From an uncultured Moraxella sp. (GTDB lineage: Bacteria > Pseudomonadota > Gammaproteobacteria > Pseudomonadales > Moraxellaceae): a stretch of 64,000 bases of DNA. The stretch covers positions 25,016 to 89,015 of the forward strand of contig NZ_CAMCBS010000008.1 in the NCBI RefSeq assembly GCF_945873075.1, read 5' to 3'. Under the pieces are notes generated by a model that saw nothing but the letters and a program-made list of their open reading frames with translations, had not been told where the DNA came from and did not search any database. Both the position numbers and the translations under genes were made by a program. Each line of letters begins with the position of its first letter. Within the stretch, counting starts at the first letter, position 1. Positions 8,204-16,734 of the stretch are shown one piece after another.

Positions 8204-8932
8204 TTACACTTGATCGGTGGCGAACTGATAGCCGACACCACGCACAGTGATGATGCGTTTTGGTTGGCGTGGATTGTCTTCGATCAGTGCACGCAGGCGA
8301 GAGATATGCACATCGATAGCACGATCGATATTCTCTGAGCTGTCGTCATTTGGCATCGCTTGCCATAGCTGTTCACGGTTAAGCACCTTGCCTGCATGGG
8401 TAGCAAAATAGTGCAATAGCTGGAACTGATGCGTCGTCAGGCGGACAGGTTTTTCGTCGATGGTGACTTCGTGGCTGTCAGGATAGACGGTCAAGCGACC
8501 AAAGGTTAAGCTACCTGAATTGGTGTCTGCTTGGTTCGGTGTCTCATGGCGGCGCAAGACGGCACGAATACGAGCCAACAGCTCTCGTGGCTCAAACGGC
8601 TTGGCGATATAGTCATCCGCACCCATCTCAAGACCCAGTACACGATCGGTGGTGTCGCCTTTTGCGGTCAGCATCACGATTGGCACTTTGTTGATCATGG
8701 CGTTTTTGGATGAACGCACTTTTTGGCAAACTTGCATACCGTCCATATCAGGTAGCATCAAATCAAGCACAATCAAGCTGATATCACGCTCTTTGGCTTC
8801 TAGGATATCAAGACCGCCTTGACCGGTCGGTGCGTGATGCACTTCATAATAATTCATGGATAGATAGTCGCTGATCAGCTCGGCTAGATCTGGATCGTCT
8901 TCGATGAGTAGAATTTGTTTATTATTAACCAT
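8204..8932 (-). CDS. OmpR-family response regulator
   Basis: A 242-residue two-component regulator. The receiver domain (about 1-120) has the acidic pocket IEDD (10-13), the phosphorylation site in VLDLMLPDMDG (Asp57), conserved Thr in MLTAKG and Lys in AKPFEPREL. The C-terminal winged helix (about 145-240) has the OmpR/PhoB pattern RLTTHQFQLLHYFATHAGKVLNR cut here as separate motifs: LTTHQFQLL, AGKVLNREQLW, DVHISRLR and TVRGVGYQF. The frame is open to 9070, but ATG 8932 has AAGGAA 6 bp upstream and begins right at the receiver domain. It precedes its kinase in the same operon. Confidence 0.93.
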   Translation of the reverse strand: MVNNKQILLIEDDPDLAELISDYLSMNYYEVHHAPTGQGGLDILEAKERDISLIVLDLMLPDMDGMQVCQKVRSSKNAMINKVPIVMLTAKGDTTDRVLGLEMGADDYIAKPFEPRELLARIRAVLRRHETPNQADTNSGSLTFGRLTVYPDSHEVTIDEKPVRLTTHQFQLLHYFATHAGKVLNREQLWQAMPNDDSSENIDRAIDVHISRLRALIEDNPRQPKRIITVRGVGYQFATDQV

Positions 8933-9360
8933 GTGGGTTCCTTTTATAAAGATTTGATTATAGAAATTTGGTGACAATATTTTTGATATATCTTGCCAAG
9001 ATTTCAAGCGATTGGCAAGCGATAATTTGTAGTTATTTTTAAATAGTTTGGCTAAAAACTCACAACGCACTTATCTTGGCAAAGTGTCAGTAACAATTTT
9101 GTGCCAGCTGATAGCATGGAGAAATATTATTTTGATCACATCAAAAATACCGCCAAACTGCAAATTTGTCATCAAACTGATAACCTATCATCATGTCTAT
9201 CTGTAGATAAGATACAAAACGCTACATTCTTGGCAAACTGTATCAAGGATGATTTGGTATAATTTGTCTAAGTTTTAATCTCTTTTTTTGATACTTTTTA
9301 TTATTGGTAAGAGTTTGGATGTGTCGATGGCGTGCCATAGGCGTATCTGATGGAGTATTT
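8933..9360. other. Intergenic region between divergent regulator and cytochrome b561 genes
   Basis: About 430 bp, AT-rich, with no credible ORF. It must hold the promoters of both divergent units. On the plus strand TATAAT (9258-9263) preceded by TGG is a plausible extended -10 for the cytochrome gene, giving a leader near 95 bases. No RNA gene is recognised. Confidence 0.5.
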
Positions 9361-9876
9361 ATGAATCATATCACACATGCCGTTGTTCAAAAATACAGCG
9401 TGTCGGCACGCATTTTCCACTGGATTGGCGCGCTGTTGATTGTGGCTGCTTGGGTACTGATTGAGCAGGGCGATGATTATCTAAGCCTACATAAGGCAGT
9501 TGGGGTGAGTTTTTTGATTTGGACGGTGCTACGCATCCTAAACCGCTTGGTGAGTAAAGCGCCGCCCCCTGTGCCAATGTCAAAACTACAAACCGGCATT
9601 GCGCATTTGGTACATTTTGGACTGTATGTGGCGATGCTGGGTATGCCTTTGACAGGTCTGCTGGCATCTTTGTATGATGGCGTGAGCGTCAGTGTGTTCG
9701 GACTATTTCAGATTCCTGCTTTTGCCACGACCAATTATGACTTGGCTGAGCAGCTGATGGGCGTACATCAAGATTTGATGTGGCCGCTACTGCTTGGCTT
9801 GGTGGGTGCGCATATTTTGGGTGCGCTACATCATCAATTTATCCTAAAAGATAATCTCATCGCTCGTATGCGCTAG
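9361..9876 (+). CDS. Cytochrome b561 family protein
   Basis: A 171-residue di-heme membrane protein of the bacterial cytochrome b561 (CybB-like) family. There are four predicted helices with histidines at the expected places: FHWIGALL (helix 1), SLHKAVGV (helix 2), LVHFGLYV (helix 3) and AHILGALHHQF (helix 4). Such proteins pass electrons between membrane quinols and acceptors such as superoxide or periplasmic partners. The frame opens at 9304, but ATG 9361 has GGAG upstream and starts at the family N-terminus. A strong terminator follows. Confidence 0.88.
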   Translation: MNHITHAVVQKYSVSARIFHWIGALLIVAAWVLIEQGDDYLSLHKAVGVSFLIWTVLRILNRLVSKAPPPVPMSKLQTGIAHLVHFGLYVAMLGMPLTGLLASLYDGVSVSVFGLFQIPAFATTNYDLAEQLMGVHQDLMWPLLLGLVGAHILGALHHQFILKDNLIARMR

Positions 9877-9890
9877 GCGCTGATGACGAT

Positions 9891-9921
9891 AAAAGCAAGC
9901 TTTCATGGCTTGCTTTTTTTG
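9891..9921 (+). terminator. Terminator of the cytochrome b561 gene
   Basis: Stem AAAAGCAAGC / GCTTGCTTTT with a 7-base loop and a T7 tail. Confidence 0.8.
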
Positions 9922-9935
9922 TGGGGTTGGTTTGA

Positions 9936-10136
9936 CTATCCGTCACGCCACTGTCTTTGAGTGGCGACAGCATCCATGCCAATAATGGAGCGATTTGGAC
10001 GGTTTTTTGCACGCTCAATCAAAGGATTTTTTGGGGCGAAGTGCTGAGCAATCAGTTCATTGATACTGATGCCTTGTGCTTTGGCGGTATCAATGATAAG
10101 TTGTTCGACCTGTGGCGGTAAGTCTAGTGTTAGCAT
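9936..10136 (-). CDS. Small antitoxin-like DNA-binding protein (orphan)
   Basis: A 66-residue protein. The N-terminus (LTLDLPPQVEQLIIDTAKAQ, then GISINELIAQHF) has the strand-helix-helix pattern of ribbon-helix-helix antitoxins; the tail (KNRPNRSIIGMDAVATQRQW) is basic and would be the toxin-binding or unstructured part. Start ATG 10136 has AGGGAA 7 bp upstream. No toxin gene is visible on either side, so it is either an orphan, a remnant of a toxin-antitoxin pair, or an unrelated small regulator. Confidence 0.55.
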   Translation of the reverse strand: MLTLDLPPQVEQLIIDTAKAQGISINELIAQHFAPKNPLIERAKNRPNRSIIGMDAVATQRQWRDG

Positions 10137-10275
10137 AATATTTCCCTGAGCTTATTCAATCATATCTTAGCAAATTGATGGCTGTTGCACAATCAAGCTT
10201 TGTATGTGAATTAGAAAATCATTCACGGAAATGCTTTGTACGAAATATCTTACAACAATTGACGCATTTTGCGTA

Positions 10276-10304
10276 TTTTCATTATGCATAAAATCACGCA
10301 TAAT
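10276..10304 (+). promoter_or_regulatory. Promoter-like element with nested inverted repeats
   Basis: TTTTCA (10276-10281), 17 bp spacer, CATAAT (10299-10304). The element sits inside nested inverted repeats (GCGTATT...AATACGC and TTATGC...GCATAA), which look like an operator. It would drive the candidate transcript ending at the terminator at 10446. Confidence 0.4.
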
Positions 10305-10310
10305 ACGCAC

Positions 10311-10449
10311 ATAGCAACGGAGAACCCTGATGGAGCAGGGCAAGGATGAAATGCTATTCAAGGAAGGTTGGTAAGGATACGGATTTTACGGTGGTAAAAT
10401 CAAGGAAAACAACGGGCGGTGTCTGATGGCATCGCCCGTTGTTTTTTTG
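10311..10449 (+). ncRNA. Candidate small RNA or leader transcript convergent with polA
   Basis: A predicted transcript of about 135 bases bounded by the promoter-like element upstream and a strong intrinsic terminator (10406-10449). Three stem-loops can be read: CCCTG/CAGGG (10326-10341), ATTTTAC/GTAAAAT (10384-10401) and the 13-bp terminator stem. It also contains a 14-codon ORF (10331-10375, ending in Trp) with GGAG 8 bases before its ATG, so a peptide-coding small RNA is possible. No long gene on this strand needs the terminator. The locus downstream of polA carries Spot 42 in enterobacteria, but I see no clear sequence match. Confidence 0.4.
10406..10449 (+). terminator. Strong intrinsic terminator without an obvious gene
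   Basis: Perfect 13-bp stem AAAACAACGGGCG / CGCCCGTTGTTTT, 14-base loop, and T7 on the plus strand. On the minus strand only four T follow, so it serves plus-strand transcription. Confidence 0.75.
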
Positions 10450-10469
10450 TGTATTGGTTTATCAGCCAA

Positions 10470-10505
10470 AAAAAATAAACCGTTCATCTTAATGATAAAC
10501 GGTTT
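10470..10505 (-). terminator. Terminator of polA
   Basis: Stem AAACCGTT/AACGGTTT immediately downstream of the polA stop, followed on the minus strand by ATTTTTTTT. Confidence 0.75.
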
Positions 10506-10527
10506 GTAGGTTTTTTTGAGCCAAATA

Positions 10528-13500
10528 TCAATGCGCCTGATCCCAGTTATCACCGATACCGACTTCGACGACGAGTGGTACGGCAAAGTCCACCTGCCAG
10601 CCACGAGCTTTGGCAAAGTCATCCAGTACCGATTGCATGGCGTCTTTAATGATGATGGCGATGTCATCGGCTTTATCTGCATCGACTTCAAACACCAGCT
10701 CATCATGCACTTGTAGCAGTAGCTTGGCATGGTCTTTTGGCAGCACTTGATCGACAGCAATCATCGCAAGCTTGATAATCTCGGCAGCTGAGCCTTGTAG
10801 CGGTGCGTTGATGGCGGCACGCTCGGCGGCTTCTTTGATCATGCGATTGCTACTATTAATATCAGGCGAATACAGCTTACGCCCAAGTAGGGTCTGCACA
10901 TAGCCGTGCAGCTTGGCATGGGTTTTGGTATTTTCCATATAGTCATGGATGGCAGGGTAGCGAGCAAAATAGCGTTTGATATAATCCTGCGCCACCGCAC
11001 GATCGGCGCCAAGCTGTTTGGCGAGACCAAAAGCACTCATGCCGTATAATAGCCCAAAATTCACCGCCTTGGCAGCTCGGCGCTCATTCGATGTCACCGC
11101 ATCAAGTGGCTTATTCATGATCTCACTGGCGGTGGCGGTGTGAATGTCTAAGCCACGATGAAATGCATCAATCAGTCGTTCATCCCCGCTAAAATGCGCC
11201 ATCAAGCGCAGCTCAATCTGTGAGTAGTCCGCTGCCATGATGACACGACCTGTTGGCGCGATGAACGCTTCACGAATCAGACGCCCTGTATCGGTGCGAA
11301 TCGGGATATTTTGTAAGTTTGGGTCAGATGACGACAGGCGACCTGTGGTGGTCAGCGCCTGATGGTAGCTTGTGTGCACTCGGTTGTCCTTATCGGCAGC
11401 ACGAGCGAGCGCATCGGTGTAGGTGCTTTTTAGCTTAGATAAACTGCGATGCTCAAGCACGACATCGACGAGCGGATGATCGATTTTGGCAAGTACGGCT
11501 TCGGATGTCGAGTATTGGCCGGTTTTGGTTTTTTTGCCGCCTGATATGCCAAGCTTATCAAACAAAATCTCGCCAAGTTGTTTTGGGCTTGCTAGATTAA
11601 ACTTTTCACCGGCAAGCTGTTCGGCTCGCTGTTCTAACCCCAAAATCTCGGTATCAAAGCGGTGCGACAGCGTACCAAGAAACTCGGTTGCAATCAAAAT
11701 CCCGTCATGCTCCATCTGTGCCAAAATCTGCGCTGTTGGGATTTCAAGCTCATGCAATAGGCGGTGCGCTGTGCTATCTTTGGATAGATATTGTGAAAAT
11801 ATACTAAATAGTCTAAATGTAATATCAGCATCTTCGCAAGCATAGTGGGCAGCGGTGTCGATGTCGATTCTATCAAAGGTGAGCTGTTTCGCACCTTTGC
11901 CTGCAATATCTTCAAAAGTAGTCGTCGTCACGCCCAGATAGTGCTTGGCGATGTCATCCATATTGTGCCGTGTGGCGACATTGTGGATGACATAACTTGC
12001 TAACATGGTATCAAACCAACCTGCCCACTGTCGCCCCATTGTTGCGTTAGGCTCGCTCACAGTACTGGTTGTACAGCTTCGCTCACCTGCCTTGCACTCG
12101 GACGACATTGGATTGGTTGGTGTTTTGAGCGTGTGAATGATGTCGATACCATAATTGGCAAAAATATGTGCATCATATTTGATGTGCTGACCGATTTTGC
12201 CGATGGCAGGGTTTTCTAGTAGTGGTTTGAATTTGGCAAGGACGGTATCTCTTGGCAGTTGTCCATCAAGCAATACGCCTAAATCATCGACATGACCGAC
12301 AGGGATATAATAAGCGTCAAAGTTCTGATAGGCGATGCTGATACCGACCAATTCAGCCTGTTGCCAGTTGATACTTGTGGTCTCAGTATCGATGGCAAAA
12401 TACGGCACAGTATGAAGTTTAGCTAATAATTTATCAAGCTCATCCATCGTGCTGATGGTCTGATAGGTGGTAGGCTGTGATGGTAGGCTAGGCACGCTAA
12501 GCGTATCAGTAGCTTCATTTAGTATGCCAAGCTCCCCAAAGGCTTGTGCAAACTGCGCTTCAAGCTCGGCATCCATCGTGGTATCACTATCGGTGCTGTC
12601 ATCATCGGCATGAAAGGCAGTTTCAAGCTTGGCAAGCTTATCGCTGATGGCGCTAATCTCGGTGCGAAACTCAAGCTCGCTAAATAAGCGGTGCAATTCG
12701 TGCAGGCGTGGCAAATCATCACGGTTATCAAGCTTGATATCATCAAAATCAAACGGCAAGCGTAGATTGGTCACGATGGTCGCAAGCGTGCGATTGAGCG
12801 GAATCTCATCACGGTGTTCGGTTAGATTTTTGCCCACGACGCCTTTGATGTCATCGAGATTTGCCAAGATGCCATCGATGTCTTGGTATTCGGTGAGTAG
12901 CTTGGCGGCGGTTTTGGCACCGATTTTTGGGATGCCTGCGATGCCATCGGACGCATCACCCATCAGTGTCAGATAGTCGGCGATTTGGGTGGCGGTGACG
13001 CCAAATTTTTCGATGACTTGAGCAGGGTCGGTCAGCTTACCAGTAAAGCTGTCTTCGAGCGTCACGCAGTCATTGACCAGCTGTGCCATGTCCTTATCGC
13101 CGGTTGAGATGATGACAGGGTGGCCTGCTTGACAAGCTTGATACGCAAGCGTGCCAATGATGTCATCTGCTTCAAAGCCATCAAGCTTAATCAAGGGAAT
13201 GCCAAGCAGTTCAATCATGCGATGAATATAAGGAATCTGCACCCGCAAATCATCATCCATCGGTGGGCGATGCGCCTTGTAGCTGTCCGATAATTCATGG
13301 CGAAAGGTCGGCGCTTTGGTGTCAAATGCCACCGCCATATACGCAGGCTTGTAGCGGCGCATGAGCTTGTTTAGGGCGTTTAGCACGCCACGAATGGCAT
13401 TGGTTGGCAGACCGTCTTTGTTGGATAAAGGCGGTAGTCCAAAAAAACAGCGAAACAGATAATATGAGCCATCGACCAGCACCACAGGCGCGCGCGTGCT

Positions 13501-13566
13501 ATCGATGTGGCTGGTGTCAAATTTGGCAAGGTTTGGGATGTTGGTATAGTCGGTCAAATCAGTCAT
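10528..13566 (-). CDS. polA: DNA polymerase I, with an in-frame insertion
   Basis: A 1012-residue polymerase, longer than the usual 920-940. The N-terminal 5'-nuclease domain starts with VLVDGSYYLFRCFFGLPPL; the proofreading 3'-5' exonuclease keeps its DxE motif (AIDTETTS), so it should be active; the polymerase domain has motif A (AADYSQIELRLMAHFS), the O-helix region (RRAAKAVNFGLLYGMSAFGL) and motif C (LLQVHDELVFEV). It repairs DNA and removes Okazaki RNA primers. Oddity: about 35 residues at 481-517, between NYGIDIIHTL and FDTMLASYV in the exonuclease domain, have no family counterpart that I know (see repeat). A promoter TGTGCTACAAT lies just upstream. Confidence 0.96.
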   Translation of the reverse strand: MTDLTDYTNIPNLAKFDTSHIDSTRAPVVLVDGSYYLFRCFFGLPPLSNKDGLPTNAIRGVLNALNKLMRRYKPAYMAVAFDTKAPTFRHELSDSYKAHRPPMDDDLRVQIPYIHRMIELLGIPLIKLDGFEADDIIGTLAYQACQAGHPVIISTGDKDMAQLVNDCVTLEDSFTGKLTDPAQVIEKFGVTATQIADYLTLMGDASDGIAGIPKIGAKTAAKLLTEYQDIDGILANLDDIKGVVGKNLTEHRDEIPLNRTLATIVTNLRLPFDFDDIKLDNRDDLPRLHELHRLFSELEFRTEISAISDKLAKLETAFHADDDSTDSDTTMDAELEAQFAQAFGELGILNEATDTLSVPSLPSQPTTYQTISTMDELDKLLAKLHTVPYFAIDTETTSINWQQAELVGISIAYQNFDAYYIPVGHVDDLGVLLDGQLPRDTVLAKFKPLLENPAIGKIGQHIKYDAHIFANYGIDIIHTLKTPTNPMSSECKAGERSCTTSTVSEPNATMGRQWAGWFDTMLASYVIHNVATRHNMDDIAKHYLGVTTTTFEDIAGKGAKQLTFDRIDIDTAAHYACEDADITFRLFSIFSQYLSKDSTAHRLLHELEIPTAQILAQMEHDGILIATEFLGTLSHRFDTEILGLEQRAEQLAGEKFNLASPKQLGEILFDKLGISGGKKTKTGQYSTSEAVLAKIDHPLVDVVLEHRSLSKLKSTYTDALARAADKDNRVHTSYHQALTTTGRLSSSDPNLQNIPIRTDTGRLIREAFIAPTGRVIMAADYSQIELRLMAHFSGDERLIDAFHRGLDIHTATASEIMNKPLDAVTSNERRAAKAVNFGLLYGMSAFGLAKQLGADRAVAQDYIKRYFARYPAIHDYMENTKTHAKLHGYVQTLLGRKLYSPDINSSNRMIKEAAERAAINAPLQGSAAEIIKLAMIAVDQVLPKDHAKLLLQVHDELVFEVDADKADDIAIIIKDAMQSVLDDFAKARGWQVDFAVPLVVEVGIGDNWDQAH
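12016..12125 (-). repeat. In-frame inserted element inside polA
   Basis: The segment encodes SSECKAGERSCTTSTVSEPN and flanking residues within the 3'-5' exonuclease domain. On the minus strand GTGAGCGA occurs twice, 26 bp apart (plus-strand 12053-12060 and 12079-12086), around GTACAACCAGTAC. Its composition (Ser, Cys, Thr, Glu) and lack of fit with the PolA fold suggest a short interspersed repeat that landed in frame. Limits are approximate, taken from where family-like sequence stops and resumes. Confidence 0.5.
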
Positions 13567-13599
13567 GGGTGTACTTAAAGCTTAGGTAAGTCAAACCTT

Positions 13600-13605
13600 A
13601 TTGTA
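13600..13605 (-). promoter_or_regulatory. Extended -10 promoter for polA
   Basis: On the minus strand TGTGCTACAAT, about 35 bp upstream of the polA ATG. Confidence 0.5.
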
Positions 13606-13616
13606 GCACAGTTGAT

Positions 13617-13647
13617 AAAAAAAGCACGATTTCATGAATCGTGCTTT
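13617..13647 (-). terminator. Terminator of the DUF1311 lipoprotein gene
   Basis: Stem AAAGCACGAT / ATCGTGCTTT with a 7-base loop; the minus strand continues into a T-run. Confidence 0.75.
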
Positions 13648-13663
13648 GATTGGGAAGTGATGA

Positions 13664-14641
13664 TCATTGGAATTGGCTAAGATAAGCGGTACGCTCTGTT
13701 AAGTGCTCGACTTCACAATTTAGGCGAATCAGTTCTTTTTCATCGCCTGTAGTGCCAGTCTCATTGGCTAGTGCACGGCAGGTTGATTCGCGTTCGGTAT
13801 TAGATGCTCTTTGCTCTTCACGAAGATTATCTTTGGTTTCTGAGCTCAAAGATTTCCAAGTGGCATTGAGATCAGCGTGTCCTTGATCAAAAGCGGCTTT
13901 GGCTTGGGCGAGCTCACCGCTAAGATCAGCGGTTTCAAATTCGGTTTCTGGTTCGCTGTGTTCAACTTCACTGACGGCAGGGGCGGTGCTGTCGGATTGA
14001 TTGGTTGATGTAGCATTGCTCGCATCAGCACTCACAGTCTCCGCAAATGATCCACCATTATTTGTTGATGGATTTAAAAGTGACAAAATTACCAAAGCAG
14101 AAATGCCTTCGCTGATTTCTTTATTTTCAATTTTTGCAAAAATTTGTTTGCCATCGTCACTTGGTTGCAAATCATATAAAATTTGCACTTTATAAGCATT
14201 GGCGGCGTCTGATGAGAGTTCATAATTTGCTTTTTCCATCAAAGACTCAAGATCGCTTGCGCCAAGAAATTCATAATCTTCAATCTTGGTATTAATGGTT
14301 TTTAGCATCTCGCTTGGGATGGTGACTTCAAGGTTGCCTTCGCAGTAAACCTTTGTGCTGTTTGGATCTTCTTTTGAAATGCGAATATCTTTAATGTCCA
14401 AGCCAAGAGAATTGAGCGATGCACGGATTGCTGATAGGTTTGGCGTATCCCCAAATAAGACTTCAAGAGCGGCAGCATCTTTTTTAAATCCTTTTTCGAT
14501 GCTTTCAGCAATGGATGTTTTGACAAGTTCGATACCTTGTTTATCAGAGCAAGAAAGTTTTTTATCACCAAAGCATCCTGCTAGAAGTAAGCTTGAACTT
14601 AGAGCGGTTACAATAGATAGTGATTTAATAGAGAGTTTCAT
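13664..14641 (-). CDS. Lipoprotein with C-terminal DUF1311/LprI-like domain
   Basis: A 325-residue envelope lipoprotein: signal peptide with lipobox LAGC (Cys22), an N-terminal domain of about 180 residues that I do not recognise, a Ser/Thr/Glu-rich linker (about 195-240), and a C-terminal segment resembling DUF1311 (LprI-type): ATWKSLSSETKDNLREEQRA, then TERESTCRALA and IRLNCEVEHLTERTAYL. Paired cysteines (in STCRA and LNCEV) fit that domain. LprI of Mycobacterium inhibits lysozyme; whether this one does is unknown. It is a single gene with its own terminator. Confidence 0.75.
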   Translation of the reverse strand: MKLSIKSLSIVTALSSSLLLAGCFGDKKLSCSDKQGIELVKTSIAESIEKGFKKDAAALEVLFGDTPNLSAIRASLNSLGLDIKDIRISKEDPNSTKVYCEGNLEVTIPSEMLKTINTKIEDYEFLGASDLESLMEKANYELSSDAANAYKVQILYDLQPSDDGKQIFAKIENKEISEGISALVILSLLNPSTNNGGSFAETVSADASNATSTNQSDSTAPAVSEVEHSEPETEFETADLSGELAQAKAAFDQGHADLNATWKSLSSETKDNLREEQRASNTERESTCRALANETGTTGDEKELIRLNCEVEHLTERTAYLSQFQ

Positions 14642-14714
14642 GATGCACCATTACAATGAAAATTTACCTAATTGTATCAAAATTCTAACCTTTTGTATAA
14701 TTAAATTATCCAGT

Positions 14715-14999
14715 CTAAAAACTTCTATCCGCTCGAATCCATTCAGGATAACAGACGGCAAGCTTGGTGCAGATGGCTTTGGCAAGGATTTGGATGATAA
14801 AAGCAAAGATAATCATCACGCCGATGTAGATGGCGACTTCAGACCAACTTTTGTTATCCAGTCCTGCGCGCTGACTGGCAGAGAATACGAGCACAAAGCC
14901 AAGCACCATCATGGCGTATTTGAGCCACAGTTTGCGCTGATAGACATTAAGCGCAACCAAAATCAAACCAAGTAGTGCATAAATCACGGTAAGAGCCAT
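14715..14999 (-). CDS. Small membrane protein, unknown
   Basis: A 94-residue protein with three predicted helices (TVIYALLGLILVALNVY, YAMMVLGFVLVFSAS and IYIGVMIIFAFIIQILA) and a basic C-terminus. The start lacks a strong ribosome site (GAGAC upstream), but the consistent membrane pattern and lack of any competing frame make it believable. I do not recognise the family. It is divergent from prfC. Confidence 0.55.
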   Translation of the reverse strand: MALTVIYALLGLILVALNVYQRKLWLKYAMMVLGFVLVFSASQRAGLDNKSWSEVAIYIGVMIIFAFIIQILAKAICTKLAVCYPEWIRADRSF

Positions 15000-15086
15000 A
15001 AAAGTCTCATTGTATCAAGCGGGTATTAGCCATCATTATAGCAGTCAATACCGTCATTTCATACTCAAAAATTTCTTGAATTGTGC

Positions 15087-15092
15087 TATAAT
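15087..15092 (+). promoter_or_regulatory. Extended -10 promoter for prfC
   Basis: TTGTGCTATAAT about 50 bp upstream of the prfC ATG; no clear -35. Confidence 0.55.
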
Positions 15093-15139
15093 TTGCCATC
15101 ATTTTTCTTATAAATTTGCCAAACTGACCGAATACGATT

Positions 15140-16723
15140 ATGACCACTCAACTCTCCGAAATTAAGCGCCGTCGCACCTTTGCCATCATCTCGCACCCTG
15201 ACGCAGGTAAAACCACCATGACCGAAAAGCTCCTGCTATGGGGGCAGGTCATCCAAAAAGCAGGCGAAGTCAAATCCCGCAAAACCGACAAACACGCCAC
15301 ATCCGACTGGATGAGCATGGAGCAAGAGCGTGGGATTTCTATCACCACATCTGTCATGCAGTTTCCTTATGGCGATAATATGGTAAACCTACTTGACACC
15401 CCTGGTCACGCTGACTTCTCTGAAGATACTTACCGCACACTGACCGCTGTGGATAGTGCCTTGATGGTGATTGATGGCGCAAAGGGCGTCGAAGAGCGTA
15501 CCATTAAGCTGATGGATGTCTGTCGTATGCGTGATACGCCGATTATTTCATTTGTCAATAAGCTTGACCGTGAAATCCGTGACCCTTTATCACTGCTGGA
15601 TGAAATTGAAAGCGTGCTAAAAATCAAATGCGTGCCCTTTACTTTTCCGATTGGCATGGGGCAGGATTTTGTTGGCGTGTATCATTTGGGCGAAGATAAA
15701 ACCTACTTTTATAAAAAAGGCTTTGGCACACAAATCACCGACATTGAAGTGCGTGATGGCTATGATCATGACGACATCAAAGAGCGACTGGGTGAGTTGA
15801 TGTGGAATGAGTTCCTAGAAGGCTTGGAGCTTGCACAGATGGCACATGAAGACTGGGATGAAAGCGAGTTTTTGGCAGGTAAACAAACGCCTGTGCTGTT
15901 TGGTACGGCTTTGGGCAATTTTGGGGTGAATATGATTTTGGATGTACTCACCCAATACGCCCCACCGCCAAAAGACCATGAGACGCTTGAGCGTACGGTC
16001 AAAGCAGACGAGCCAGAGTTTACAGGCTTTGTGTTTAAAATCCAAGCCAATATGGACCCCAAGCACCGAGACCGTGTCGCCTTTATGCGAATTTGCTCGG
16101 GGCGATATGAGCGTGGCATGAAGATGAACCATGTGCGTATCGGCAAAGAAGTGCGTGTGTCGGACGCTTTGATGTTCCTAGCGGGCGACCGTGAGACGCT
16201 GGACGAAGCTTATGCCGGTGATATCATTGGCTTGCACAATCATGGCACGATTCAGATTGGCGATAGTTTCACGAGTGGCGAAAATTTGAACTTCACAGGT
16301 ATTCCGCACTTTGCCCCCGAGCTGTTTCGCCGTGTGGTGCTAAAAGACCCACTTAAATCTAAGCAGCTACAAAAAGGACTACAACAACTCTCCGAAGAAG
16401 GCGCAACCCAAGTGTTTATGCCACAAATCAATAATGATTTGATTCTAGGGGCGGTGGGTGTCTTGCAGTTTGAAGTGGTGGCACATCGCCTAGCCGAAGA
16501 ATATAAAGTGCAATGCACCTTTGAGCCTGTGTCTATCGCCACCGTACGCTGGGTGCATTGTGATGATAAAGTGGCGTTTGAGAAATTTAAGAAAAAAGCC
16601 CACGACCAGCTATCTGTCGATGGCGGTGGCTATCTGACCTATCTTGCCCCAAGCCGAGTGAATTTGCAACTGATGCAAGAGCGTTATCCTGAAGTGGAGT
16701 TTCGTGCGACTCGGGAGCATTGA
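15140..16723 (+). CDS. prfC: Peptide chain release factor 3
   Basis: A 527-residue GTPase that recycles RF1/RF2 from the ribosome after termination. G1 is [16 protein letters not shown]2 region [16 protein letters not shown]3 [15 protein letters not shown]4 NKLDRE. Domain II and III motifs are [19 protein letters not shown] and [16 protein letters not shown]; it ends with [11 protein letters not shown]. Length matches the family (about 530). It is preceded by an extended -10 promoter and followed after 11 bp by a YhcG-type nuclease gene, with no terminator between. Confidence 0.96.
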   Translation: MTTQLSEIKRRRTFAIISHPDAGKTTMTEKLLLWGQVIQKAGEVKSRKTDKHATSDWMSMEQERGISITTSVMQFPYGDNMVNLLDTPGHADFSEDTYRTLTAVDSALMVIDGAKGVEERTIKLMDVCRMRDTPIISFVNKLDREIRDPLSLLDEIESVLKIKCVPFTFPIGMGQDFVGVYHLGEDKTYFYKKGFGTQITDIEVRDGYDHDDIKERLGELMWNEFLEGLELAQMAHEDWDESEFLAGKQTPVLFGTALGNFGVNMILDVLTQYAPPPKDHETLERTVKADEPEFTGFVFKIQANMDPKHRDRVAFMRICSGRYERGMKMNHVRIGKEVRVSDALMFLAGDRETLDEAYAGDIIGLHNHGTIQIGDSFTSGENLNFTGIPHFAPELFRRVVLKDPLKSKQLQKGLQQLSEEGATQVFMPQINNDLILGAVGVLQFEVVAHRLAEEYKVQCTFEPVSIATVRWVHCDDKVAFEKFKKKAHDQLSVDGGGYLTYLAPSRVNLQLMQERYPEVEFRATREH

Positions 16724-16734
16724 TGGTTTGATTT

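Noticed and set aside
10167..10361. Minus-strand ORF of 64 codons between the antitoxin-like gene and polA
   Set aside because: No ribosome site, no domain-like pattern, and it lies antisense to the structured candidate transcript.
12053..12086. The two GTGAGCGA copies in polA as a CRISPR or direct-repeat array
   Set aside because: Only two short copies with no regular spacing; better explained as parts of one inserted element.
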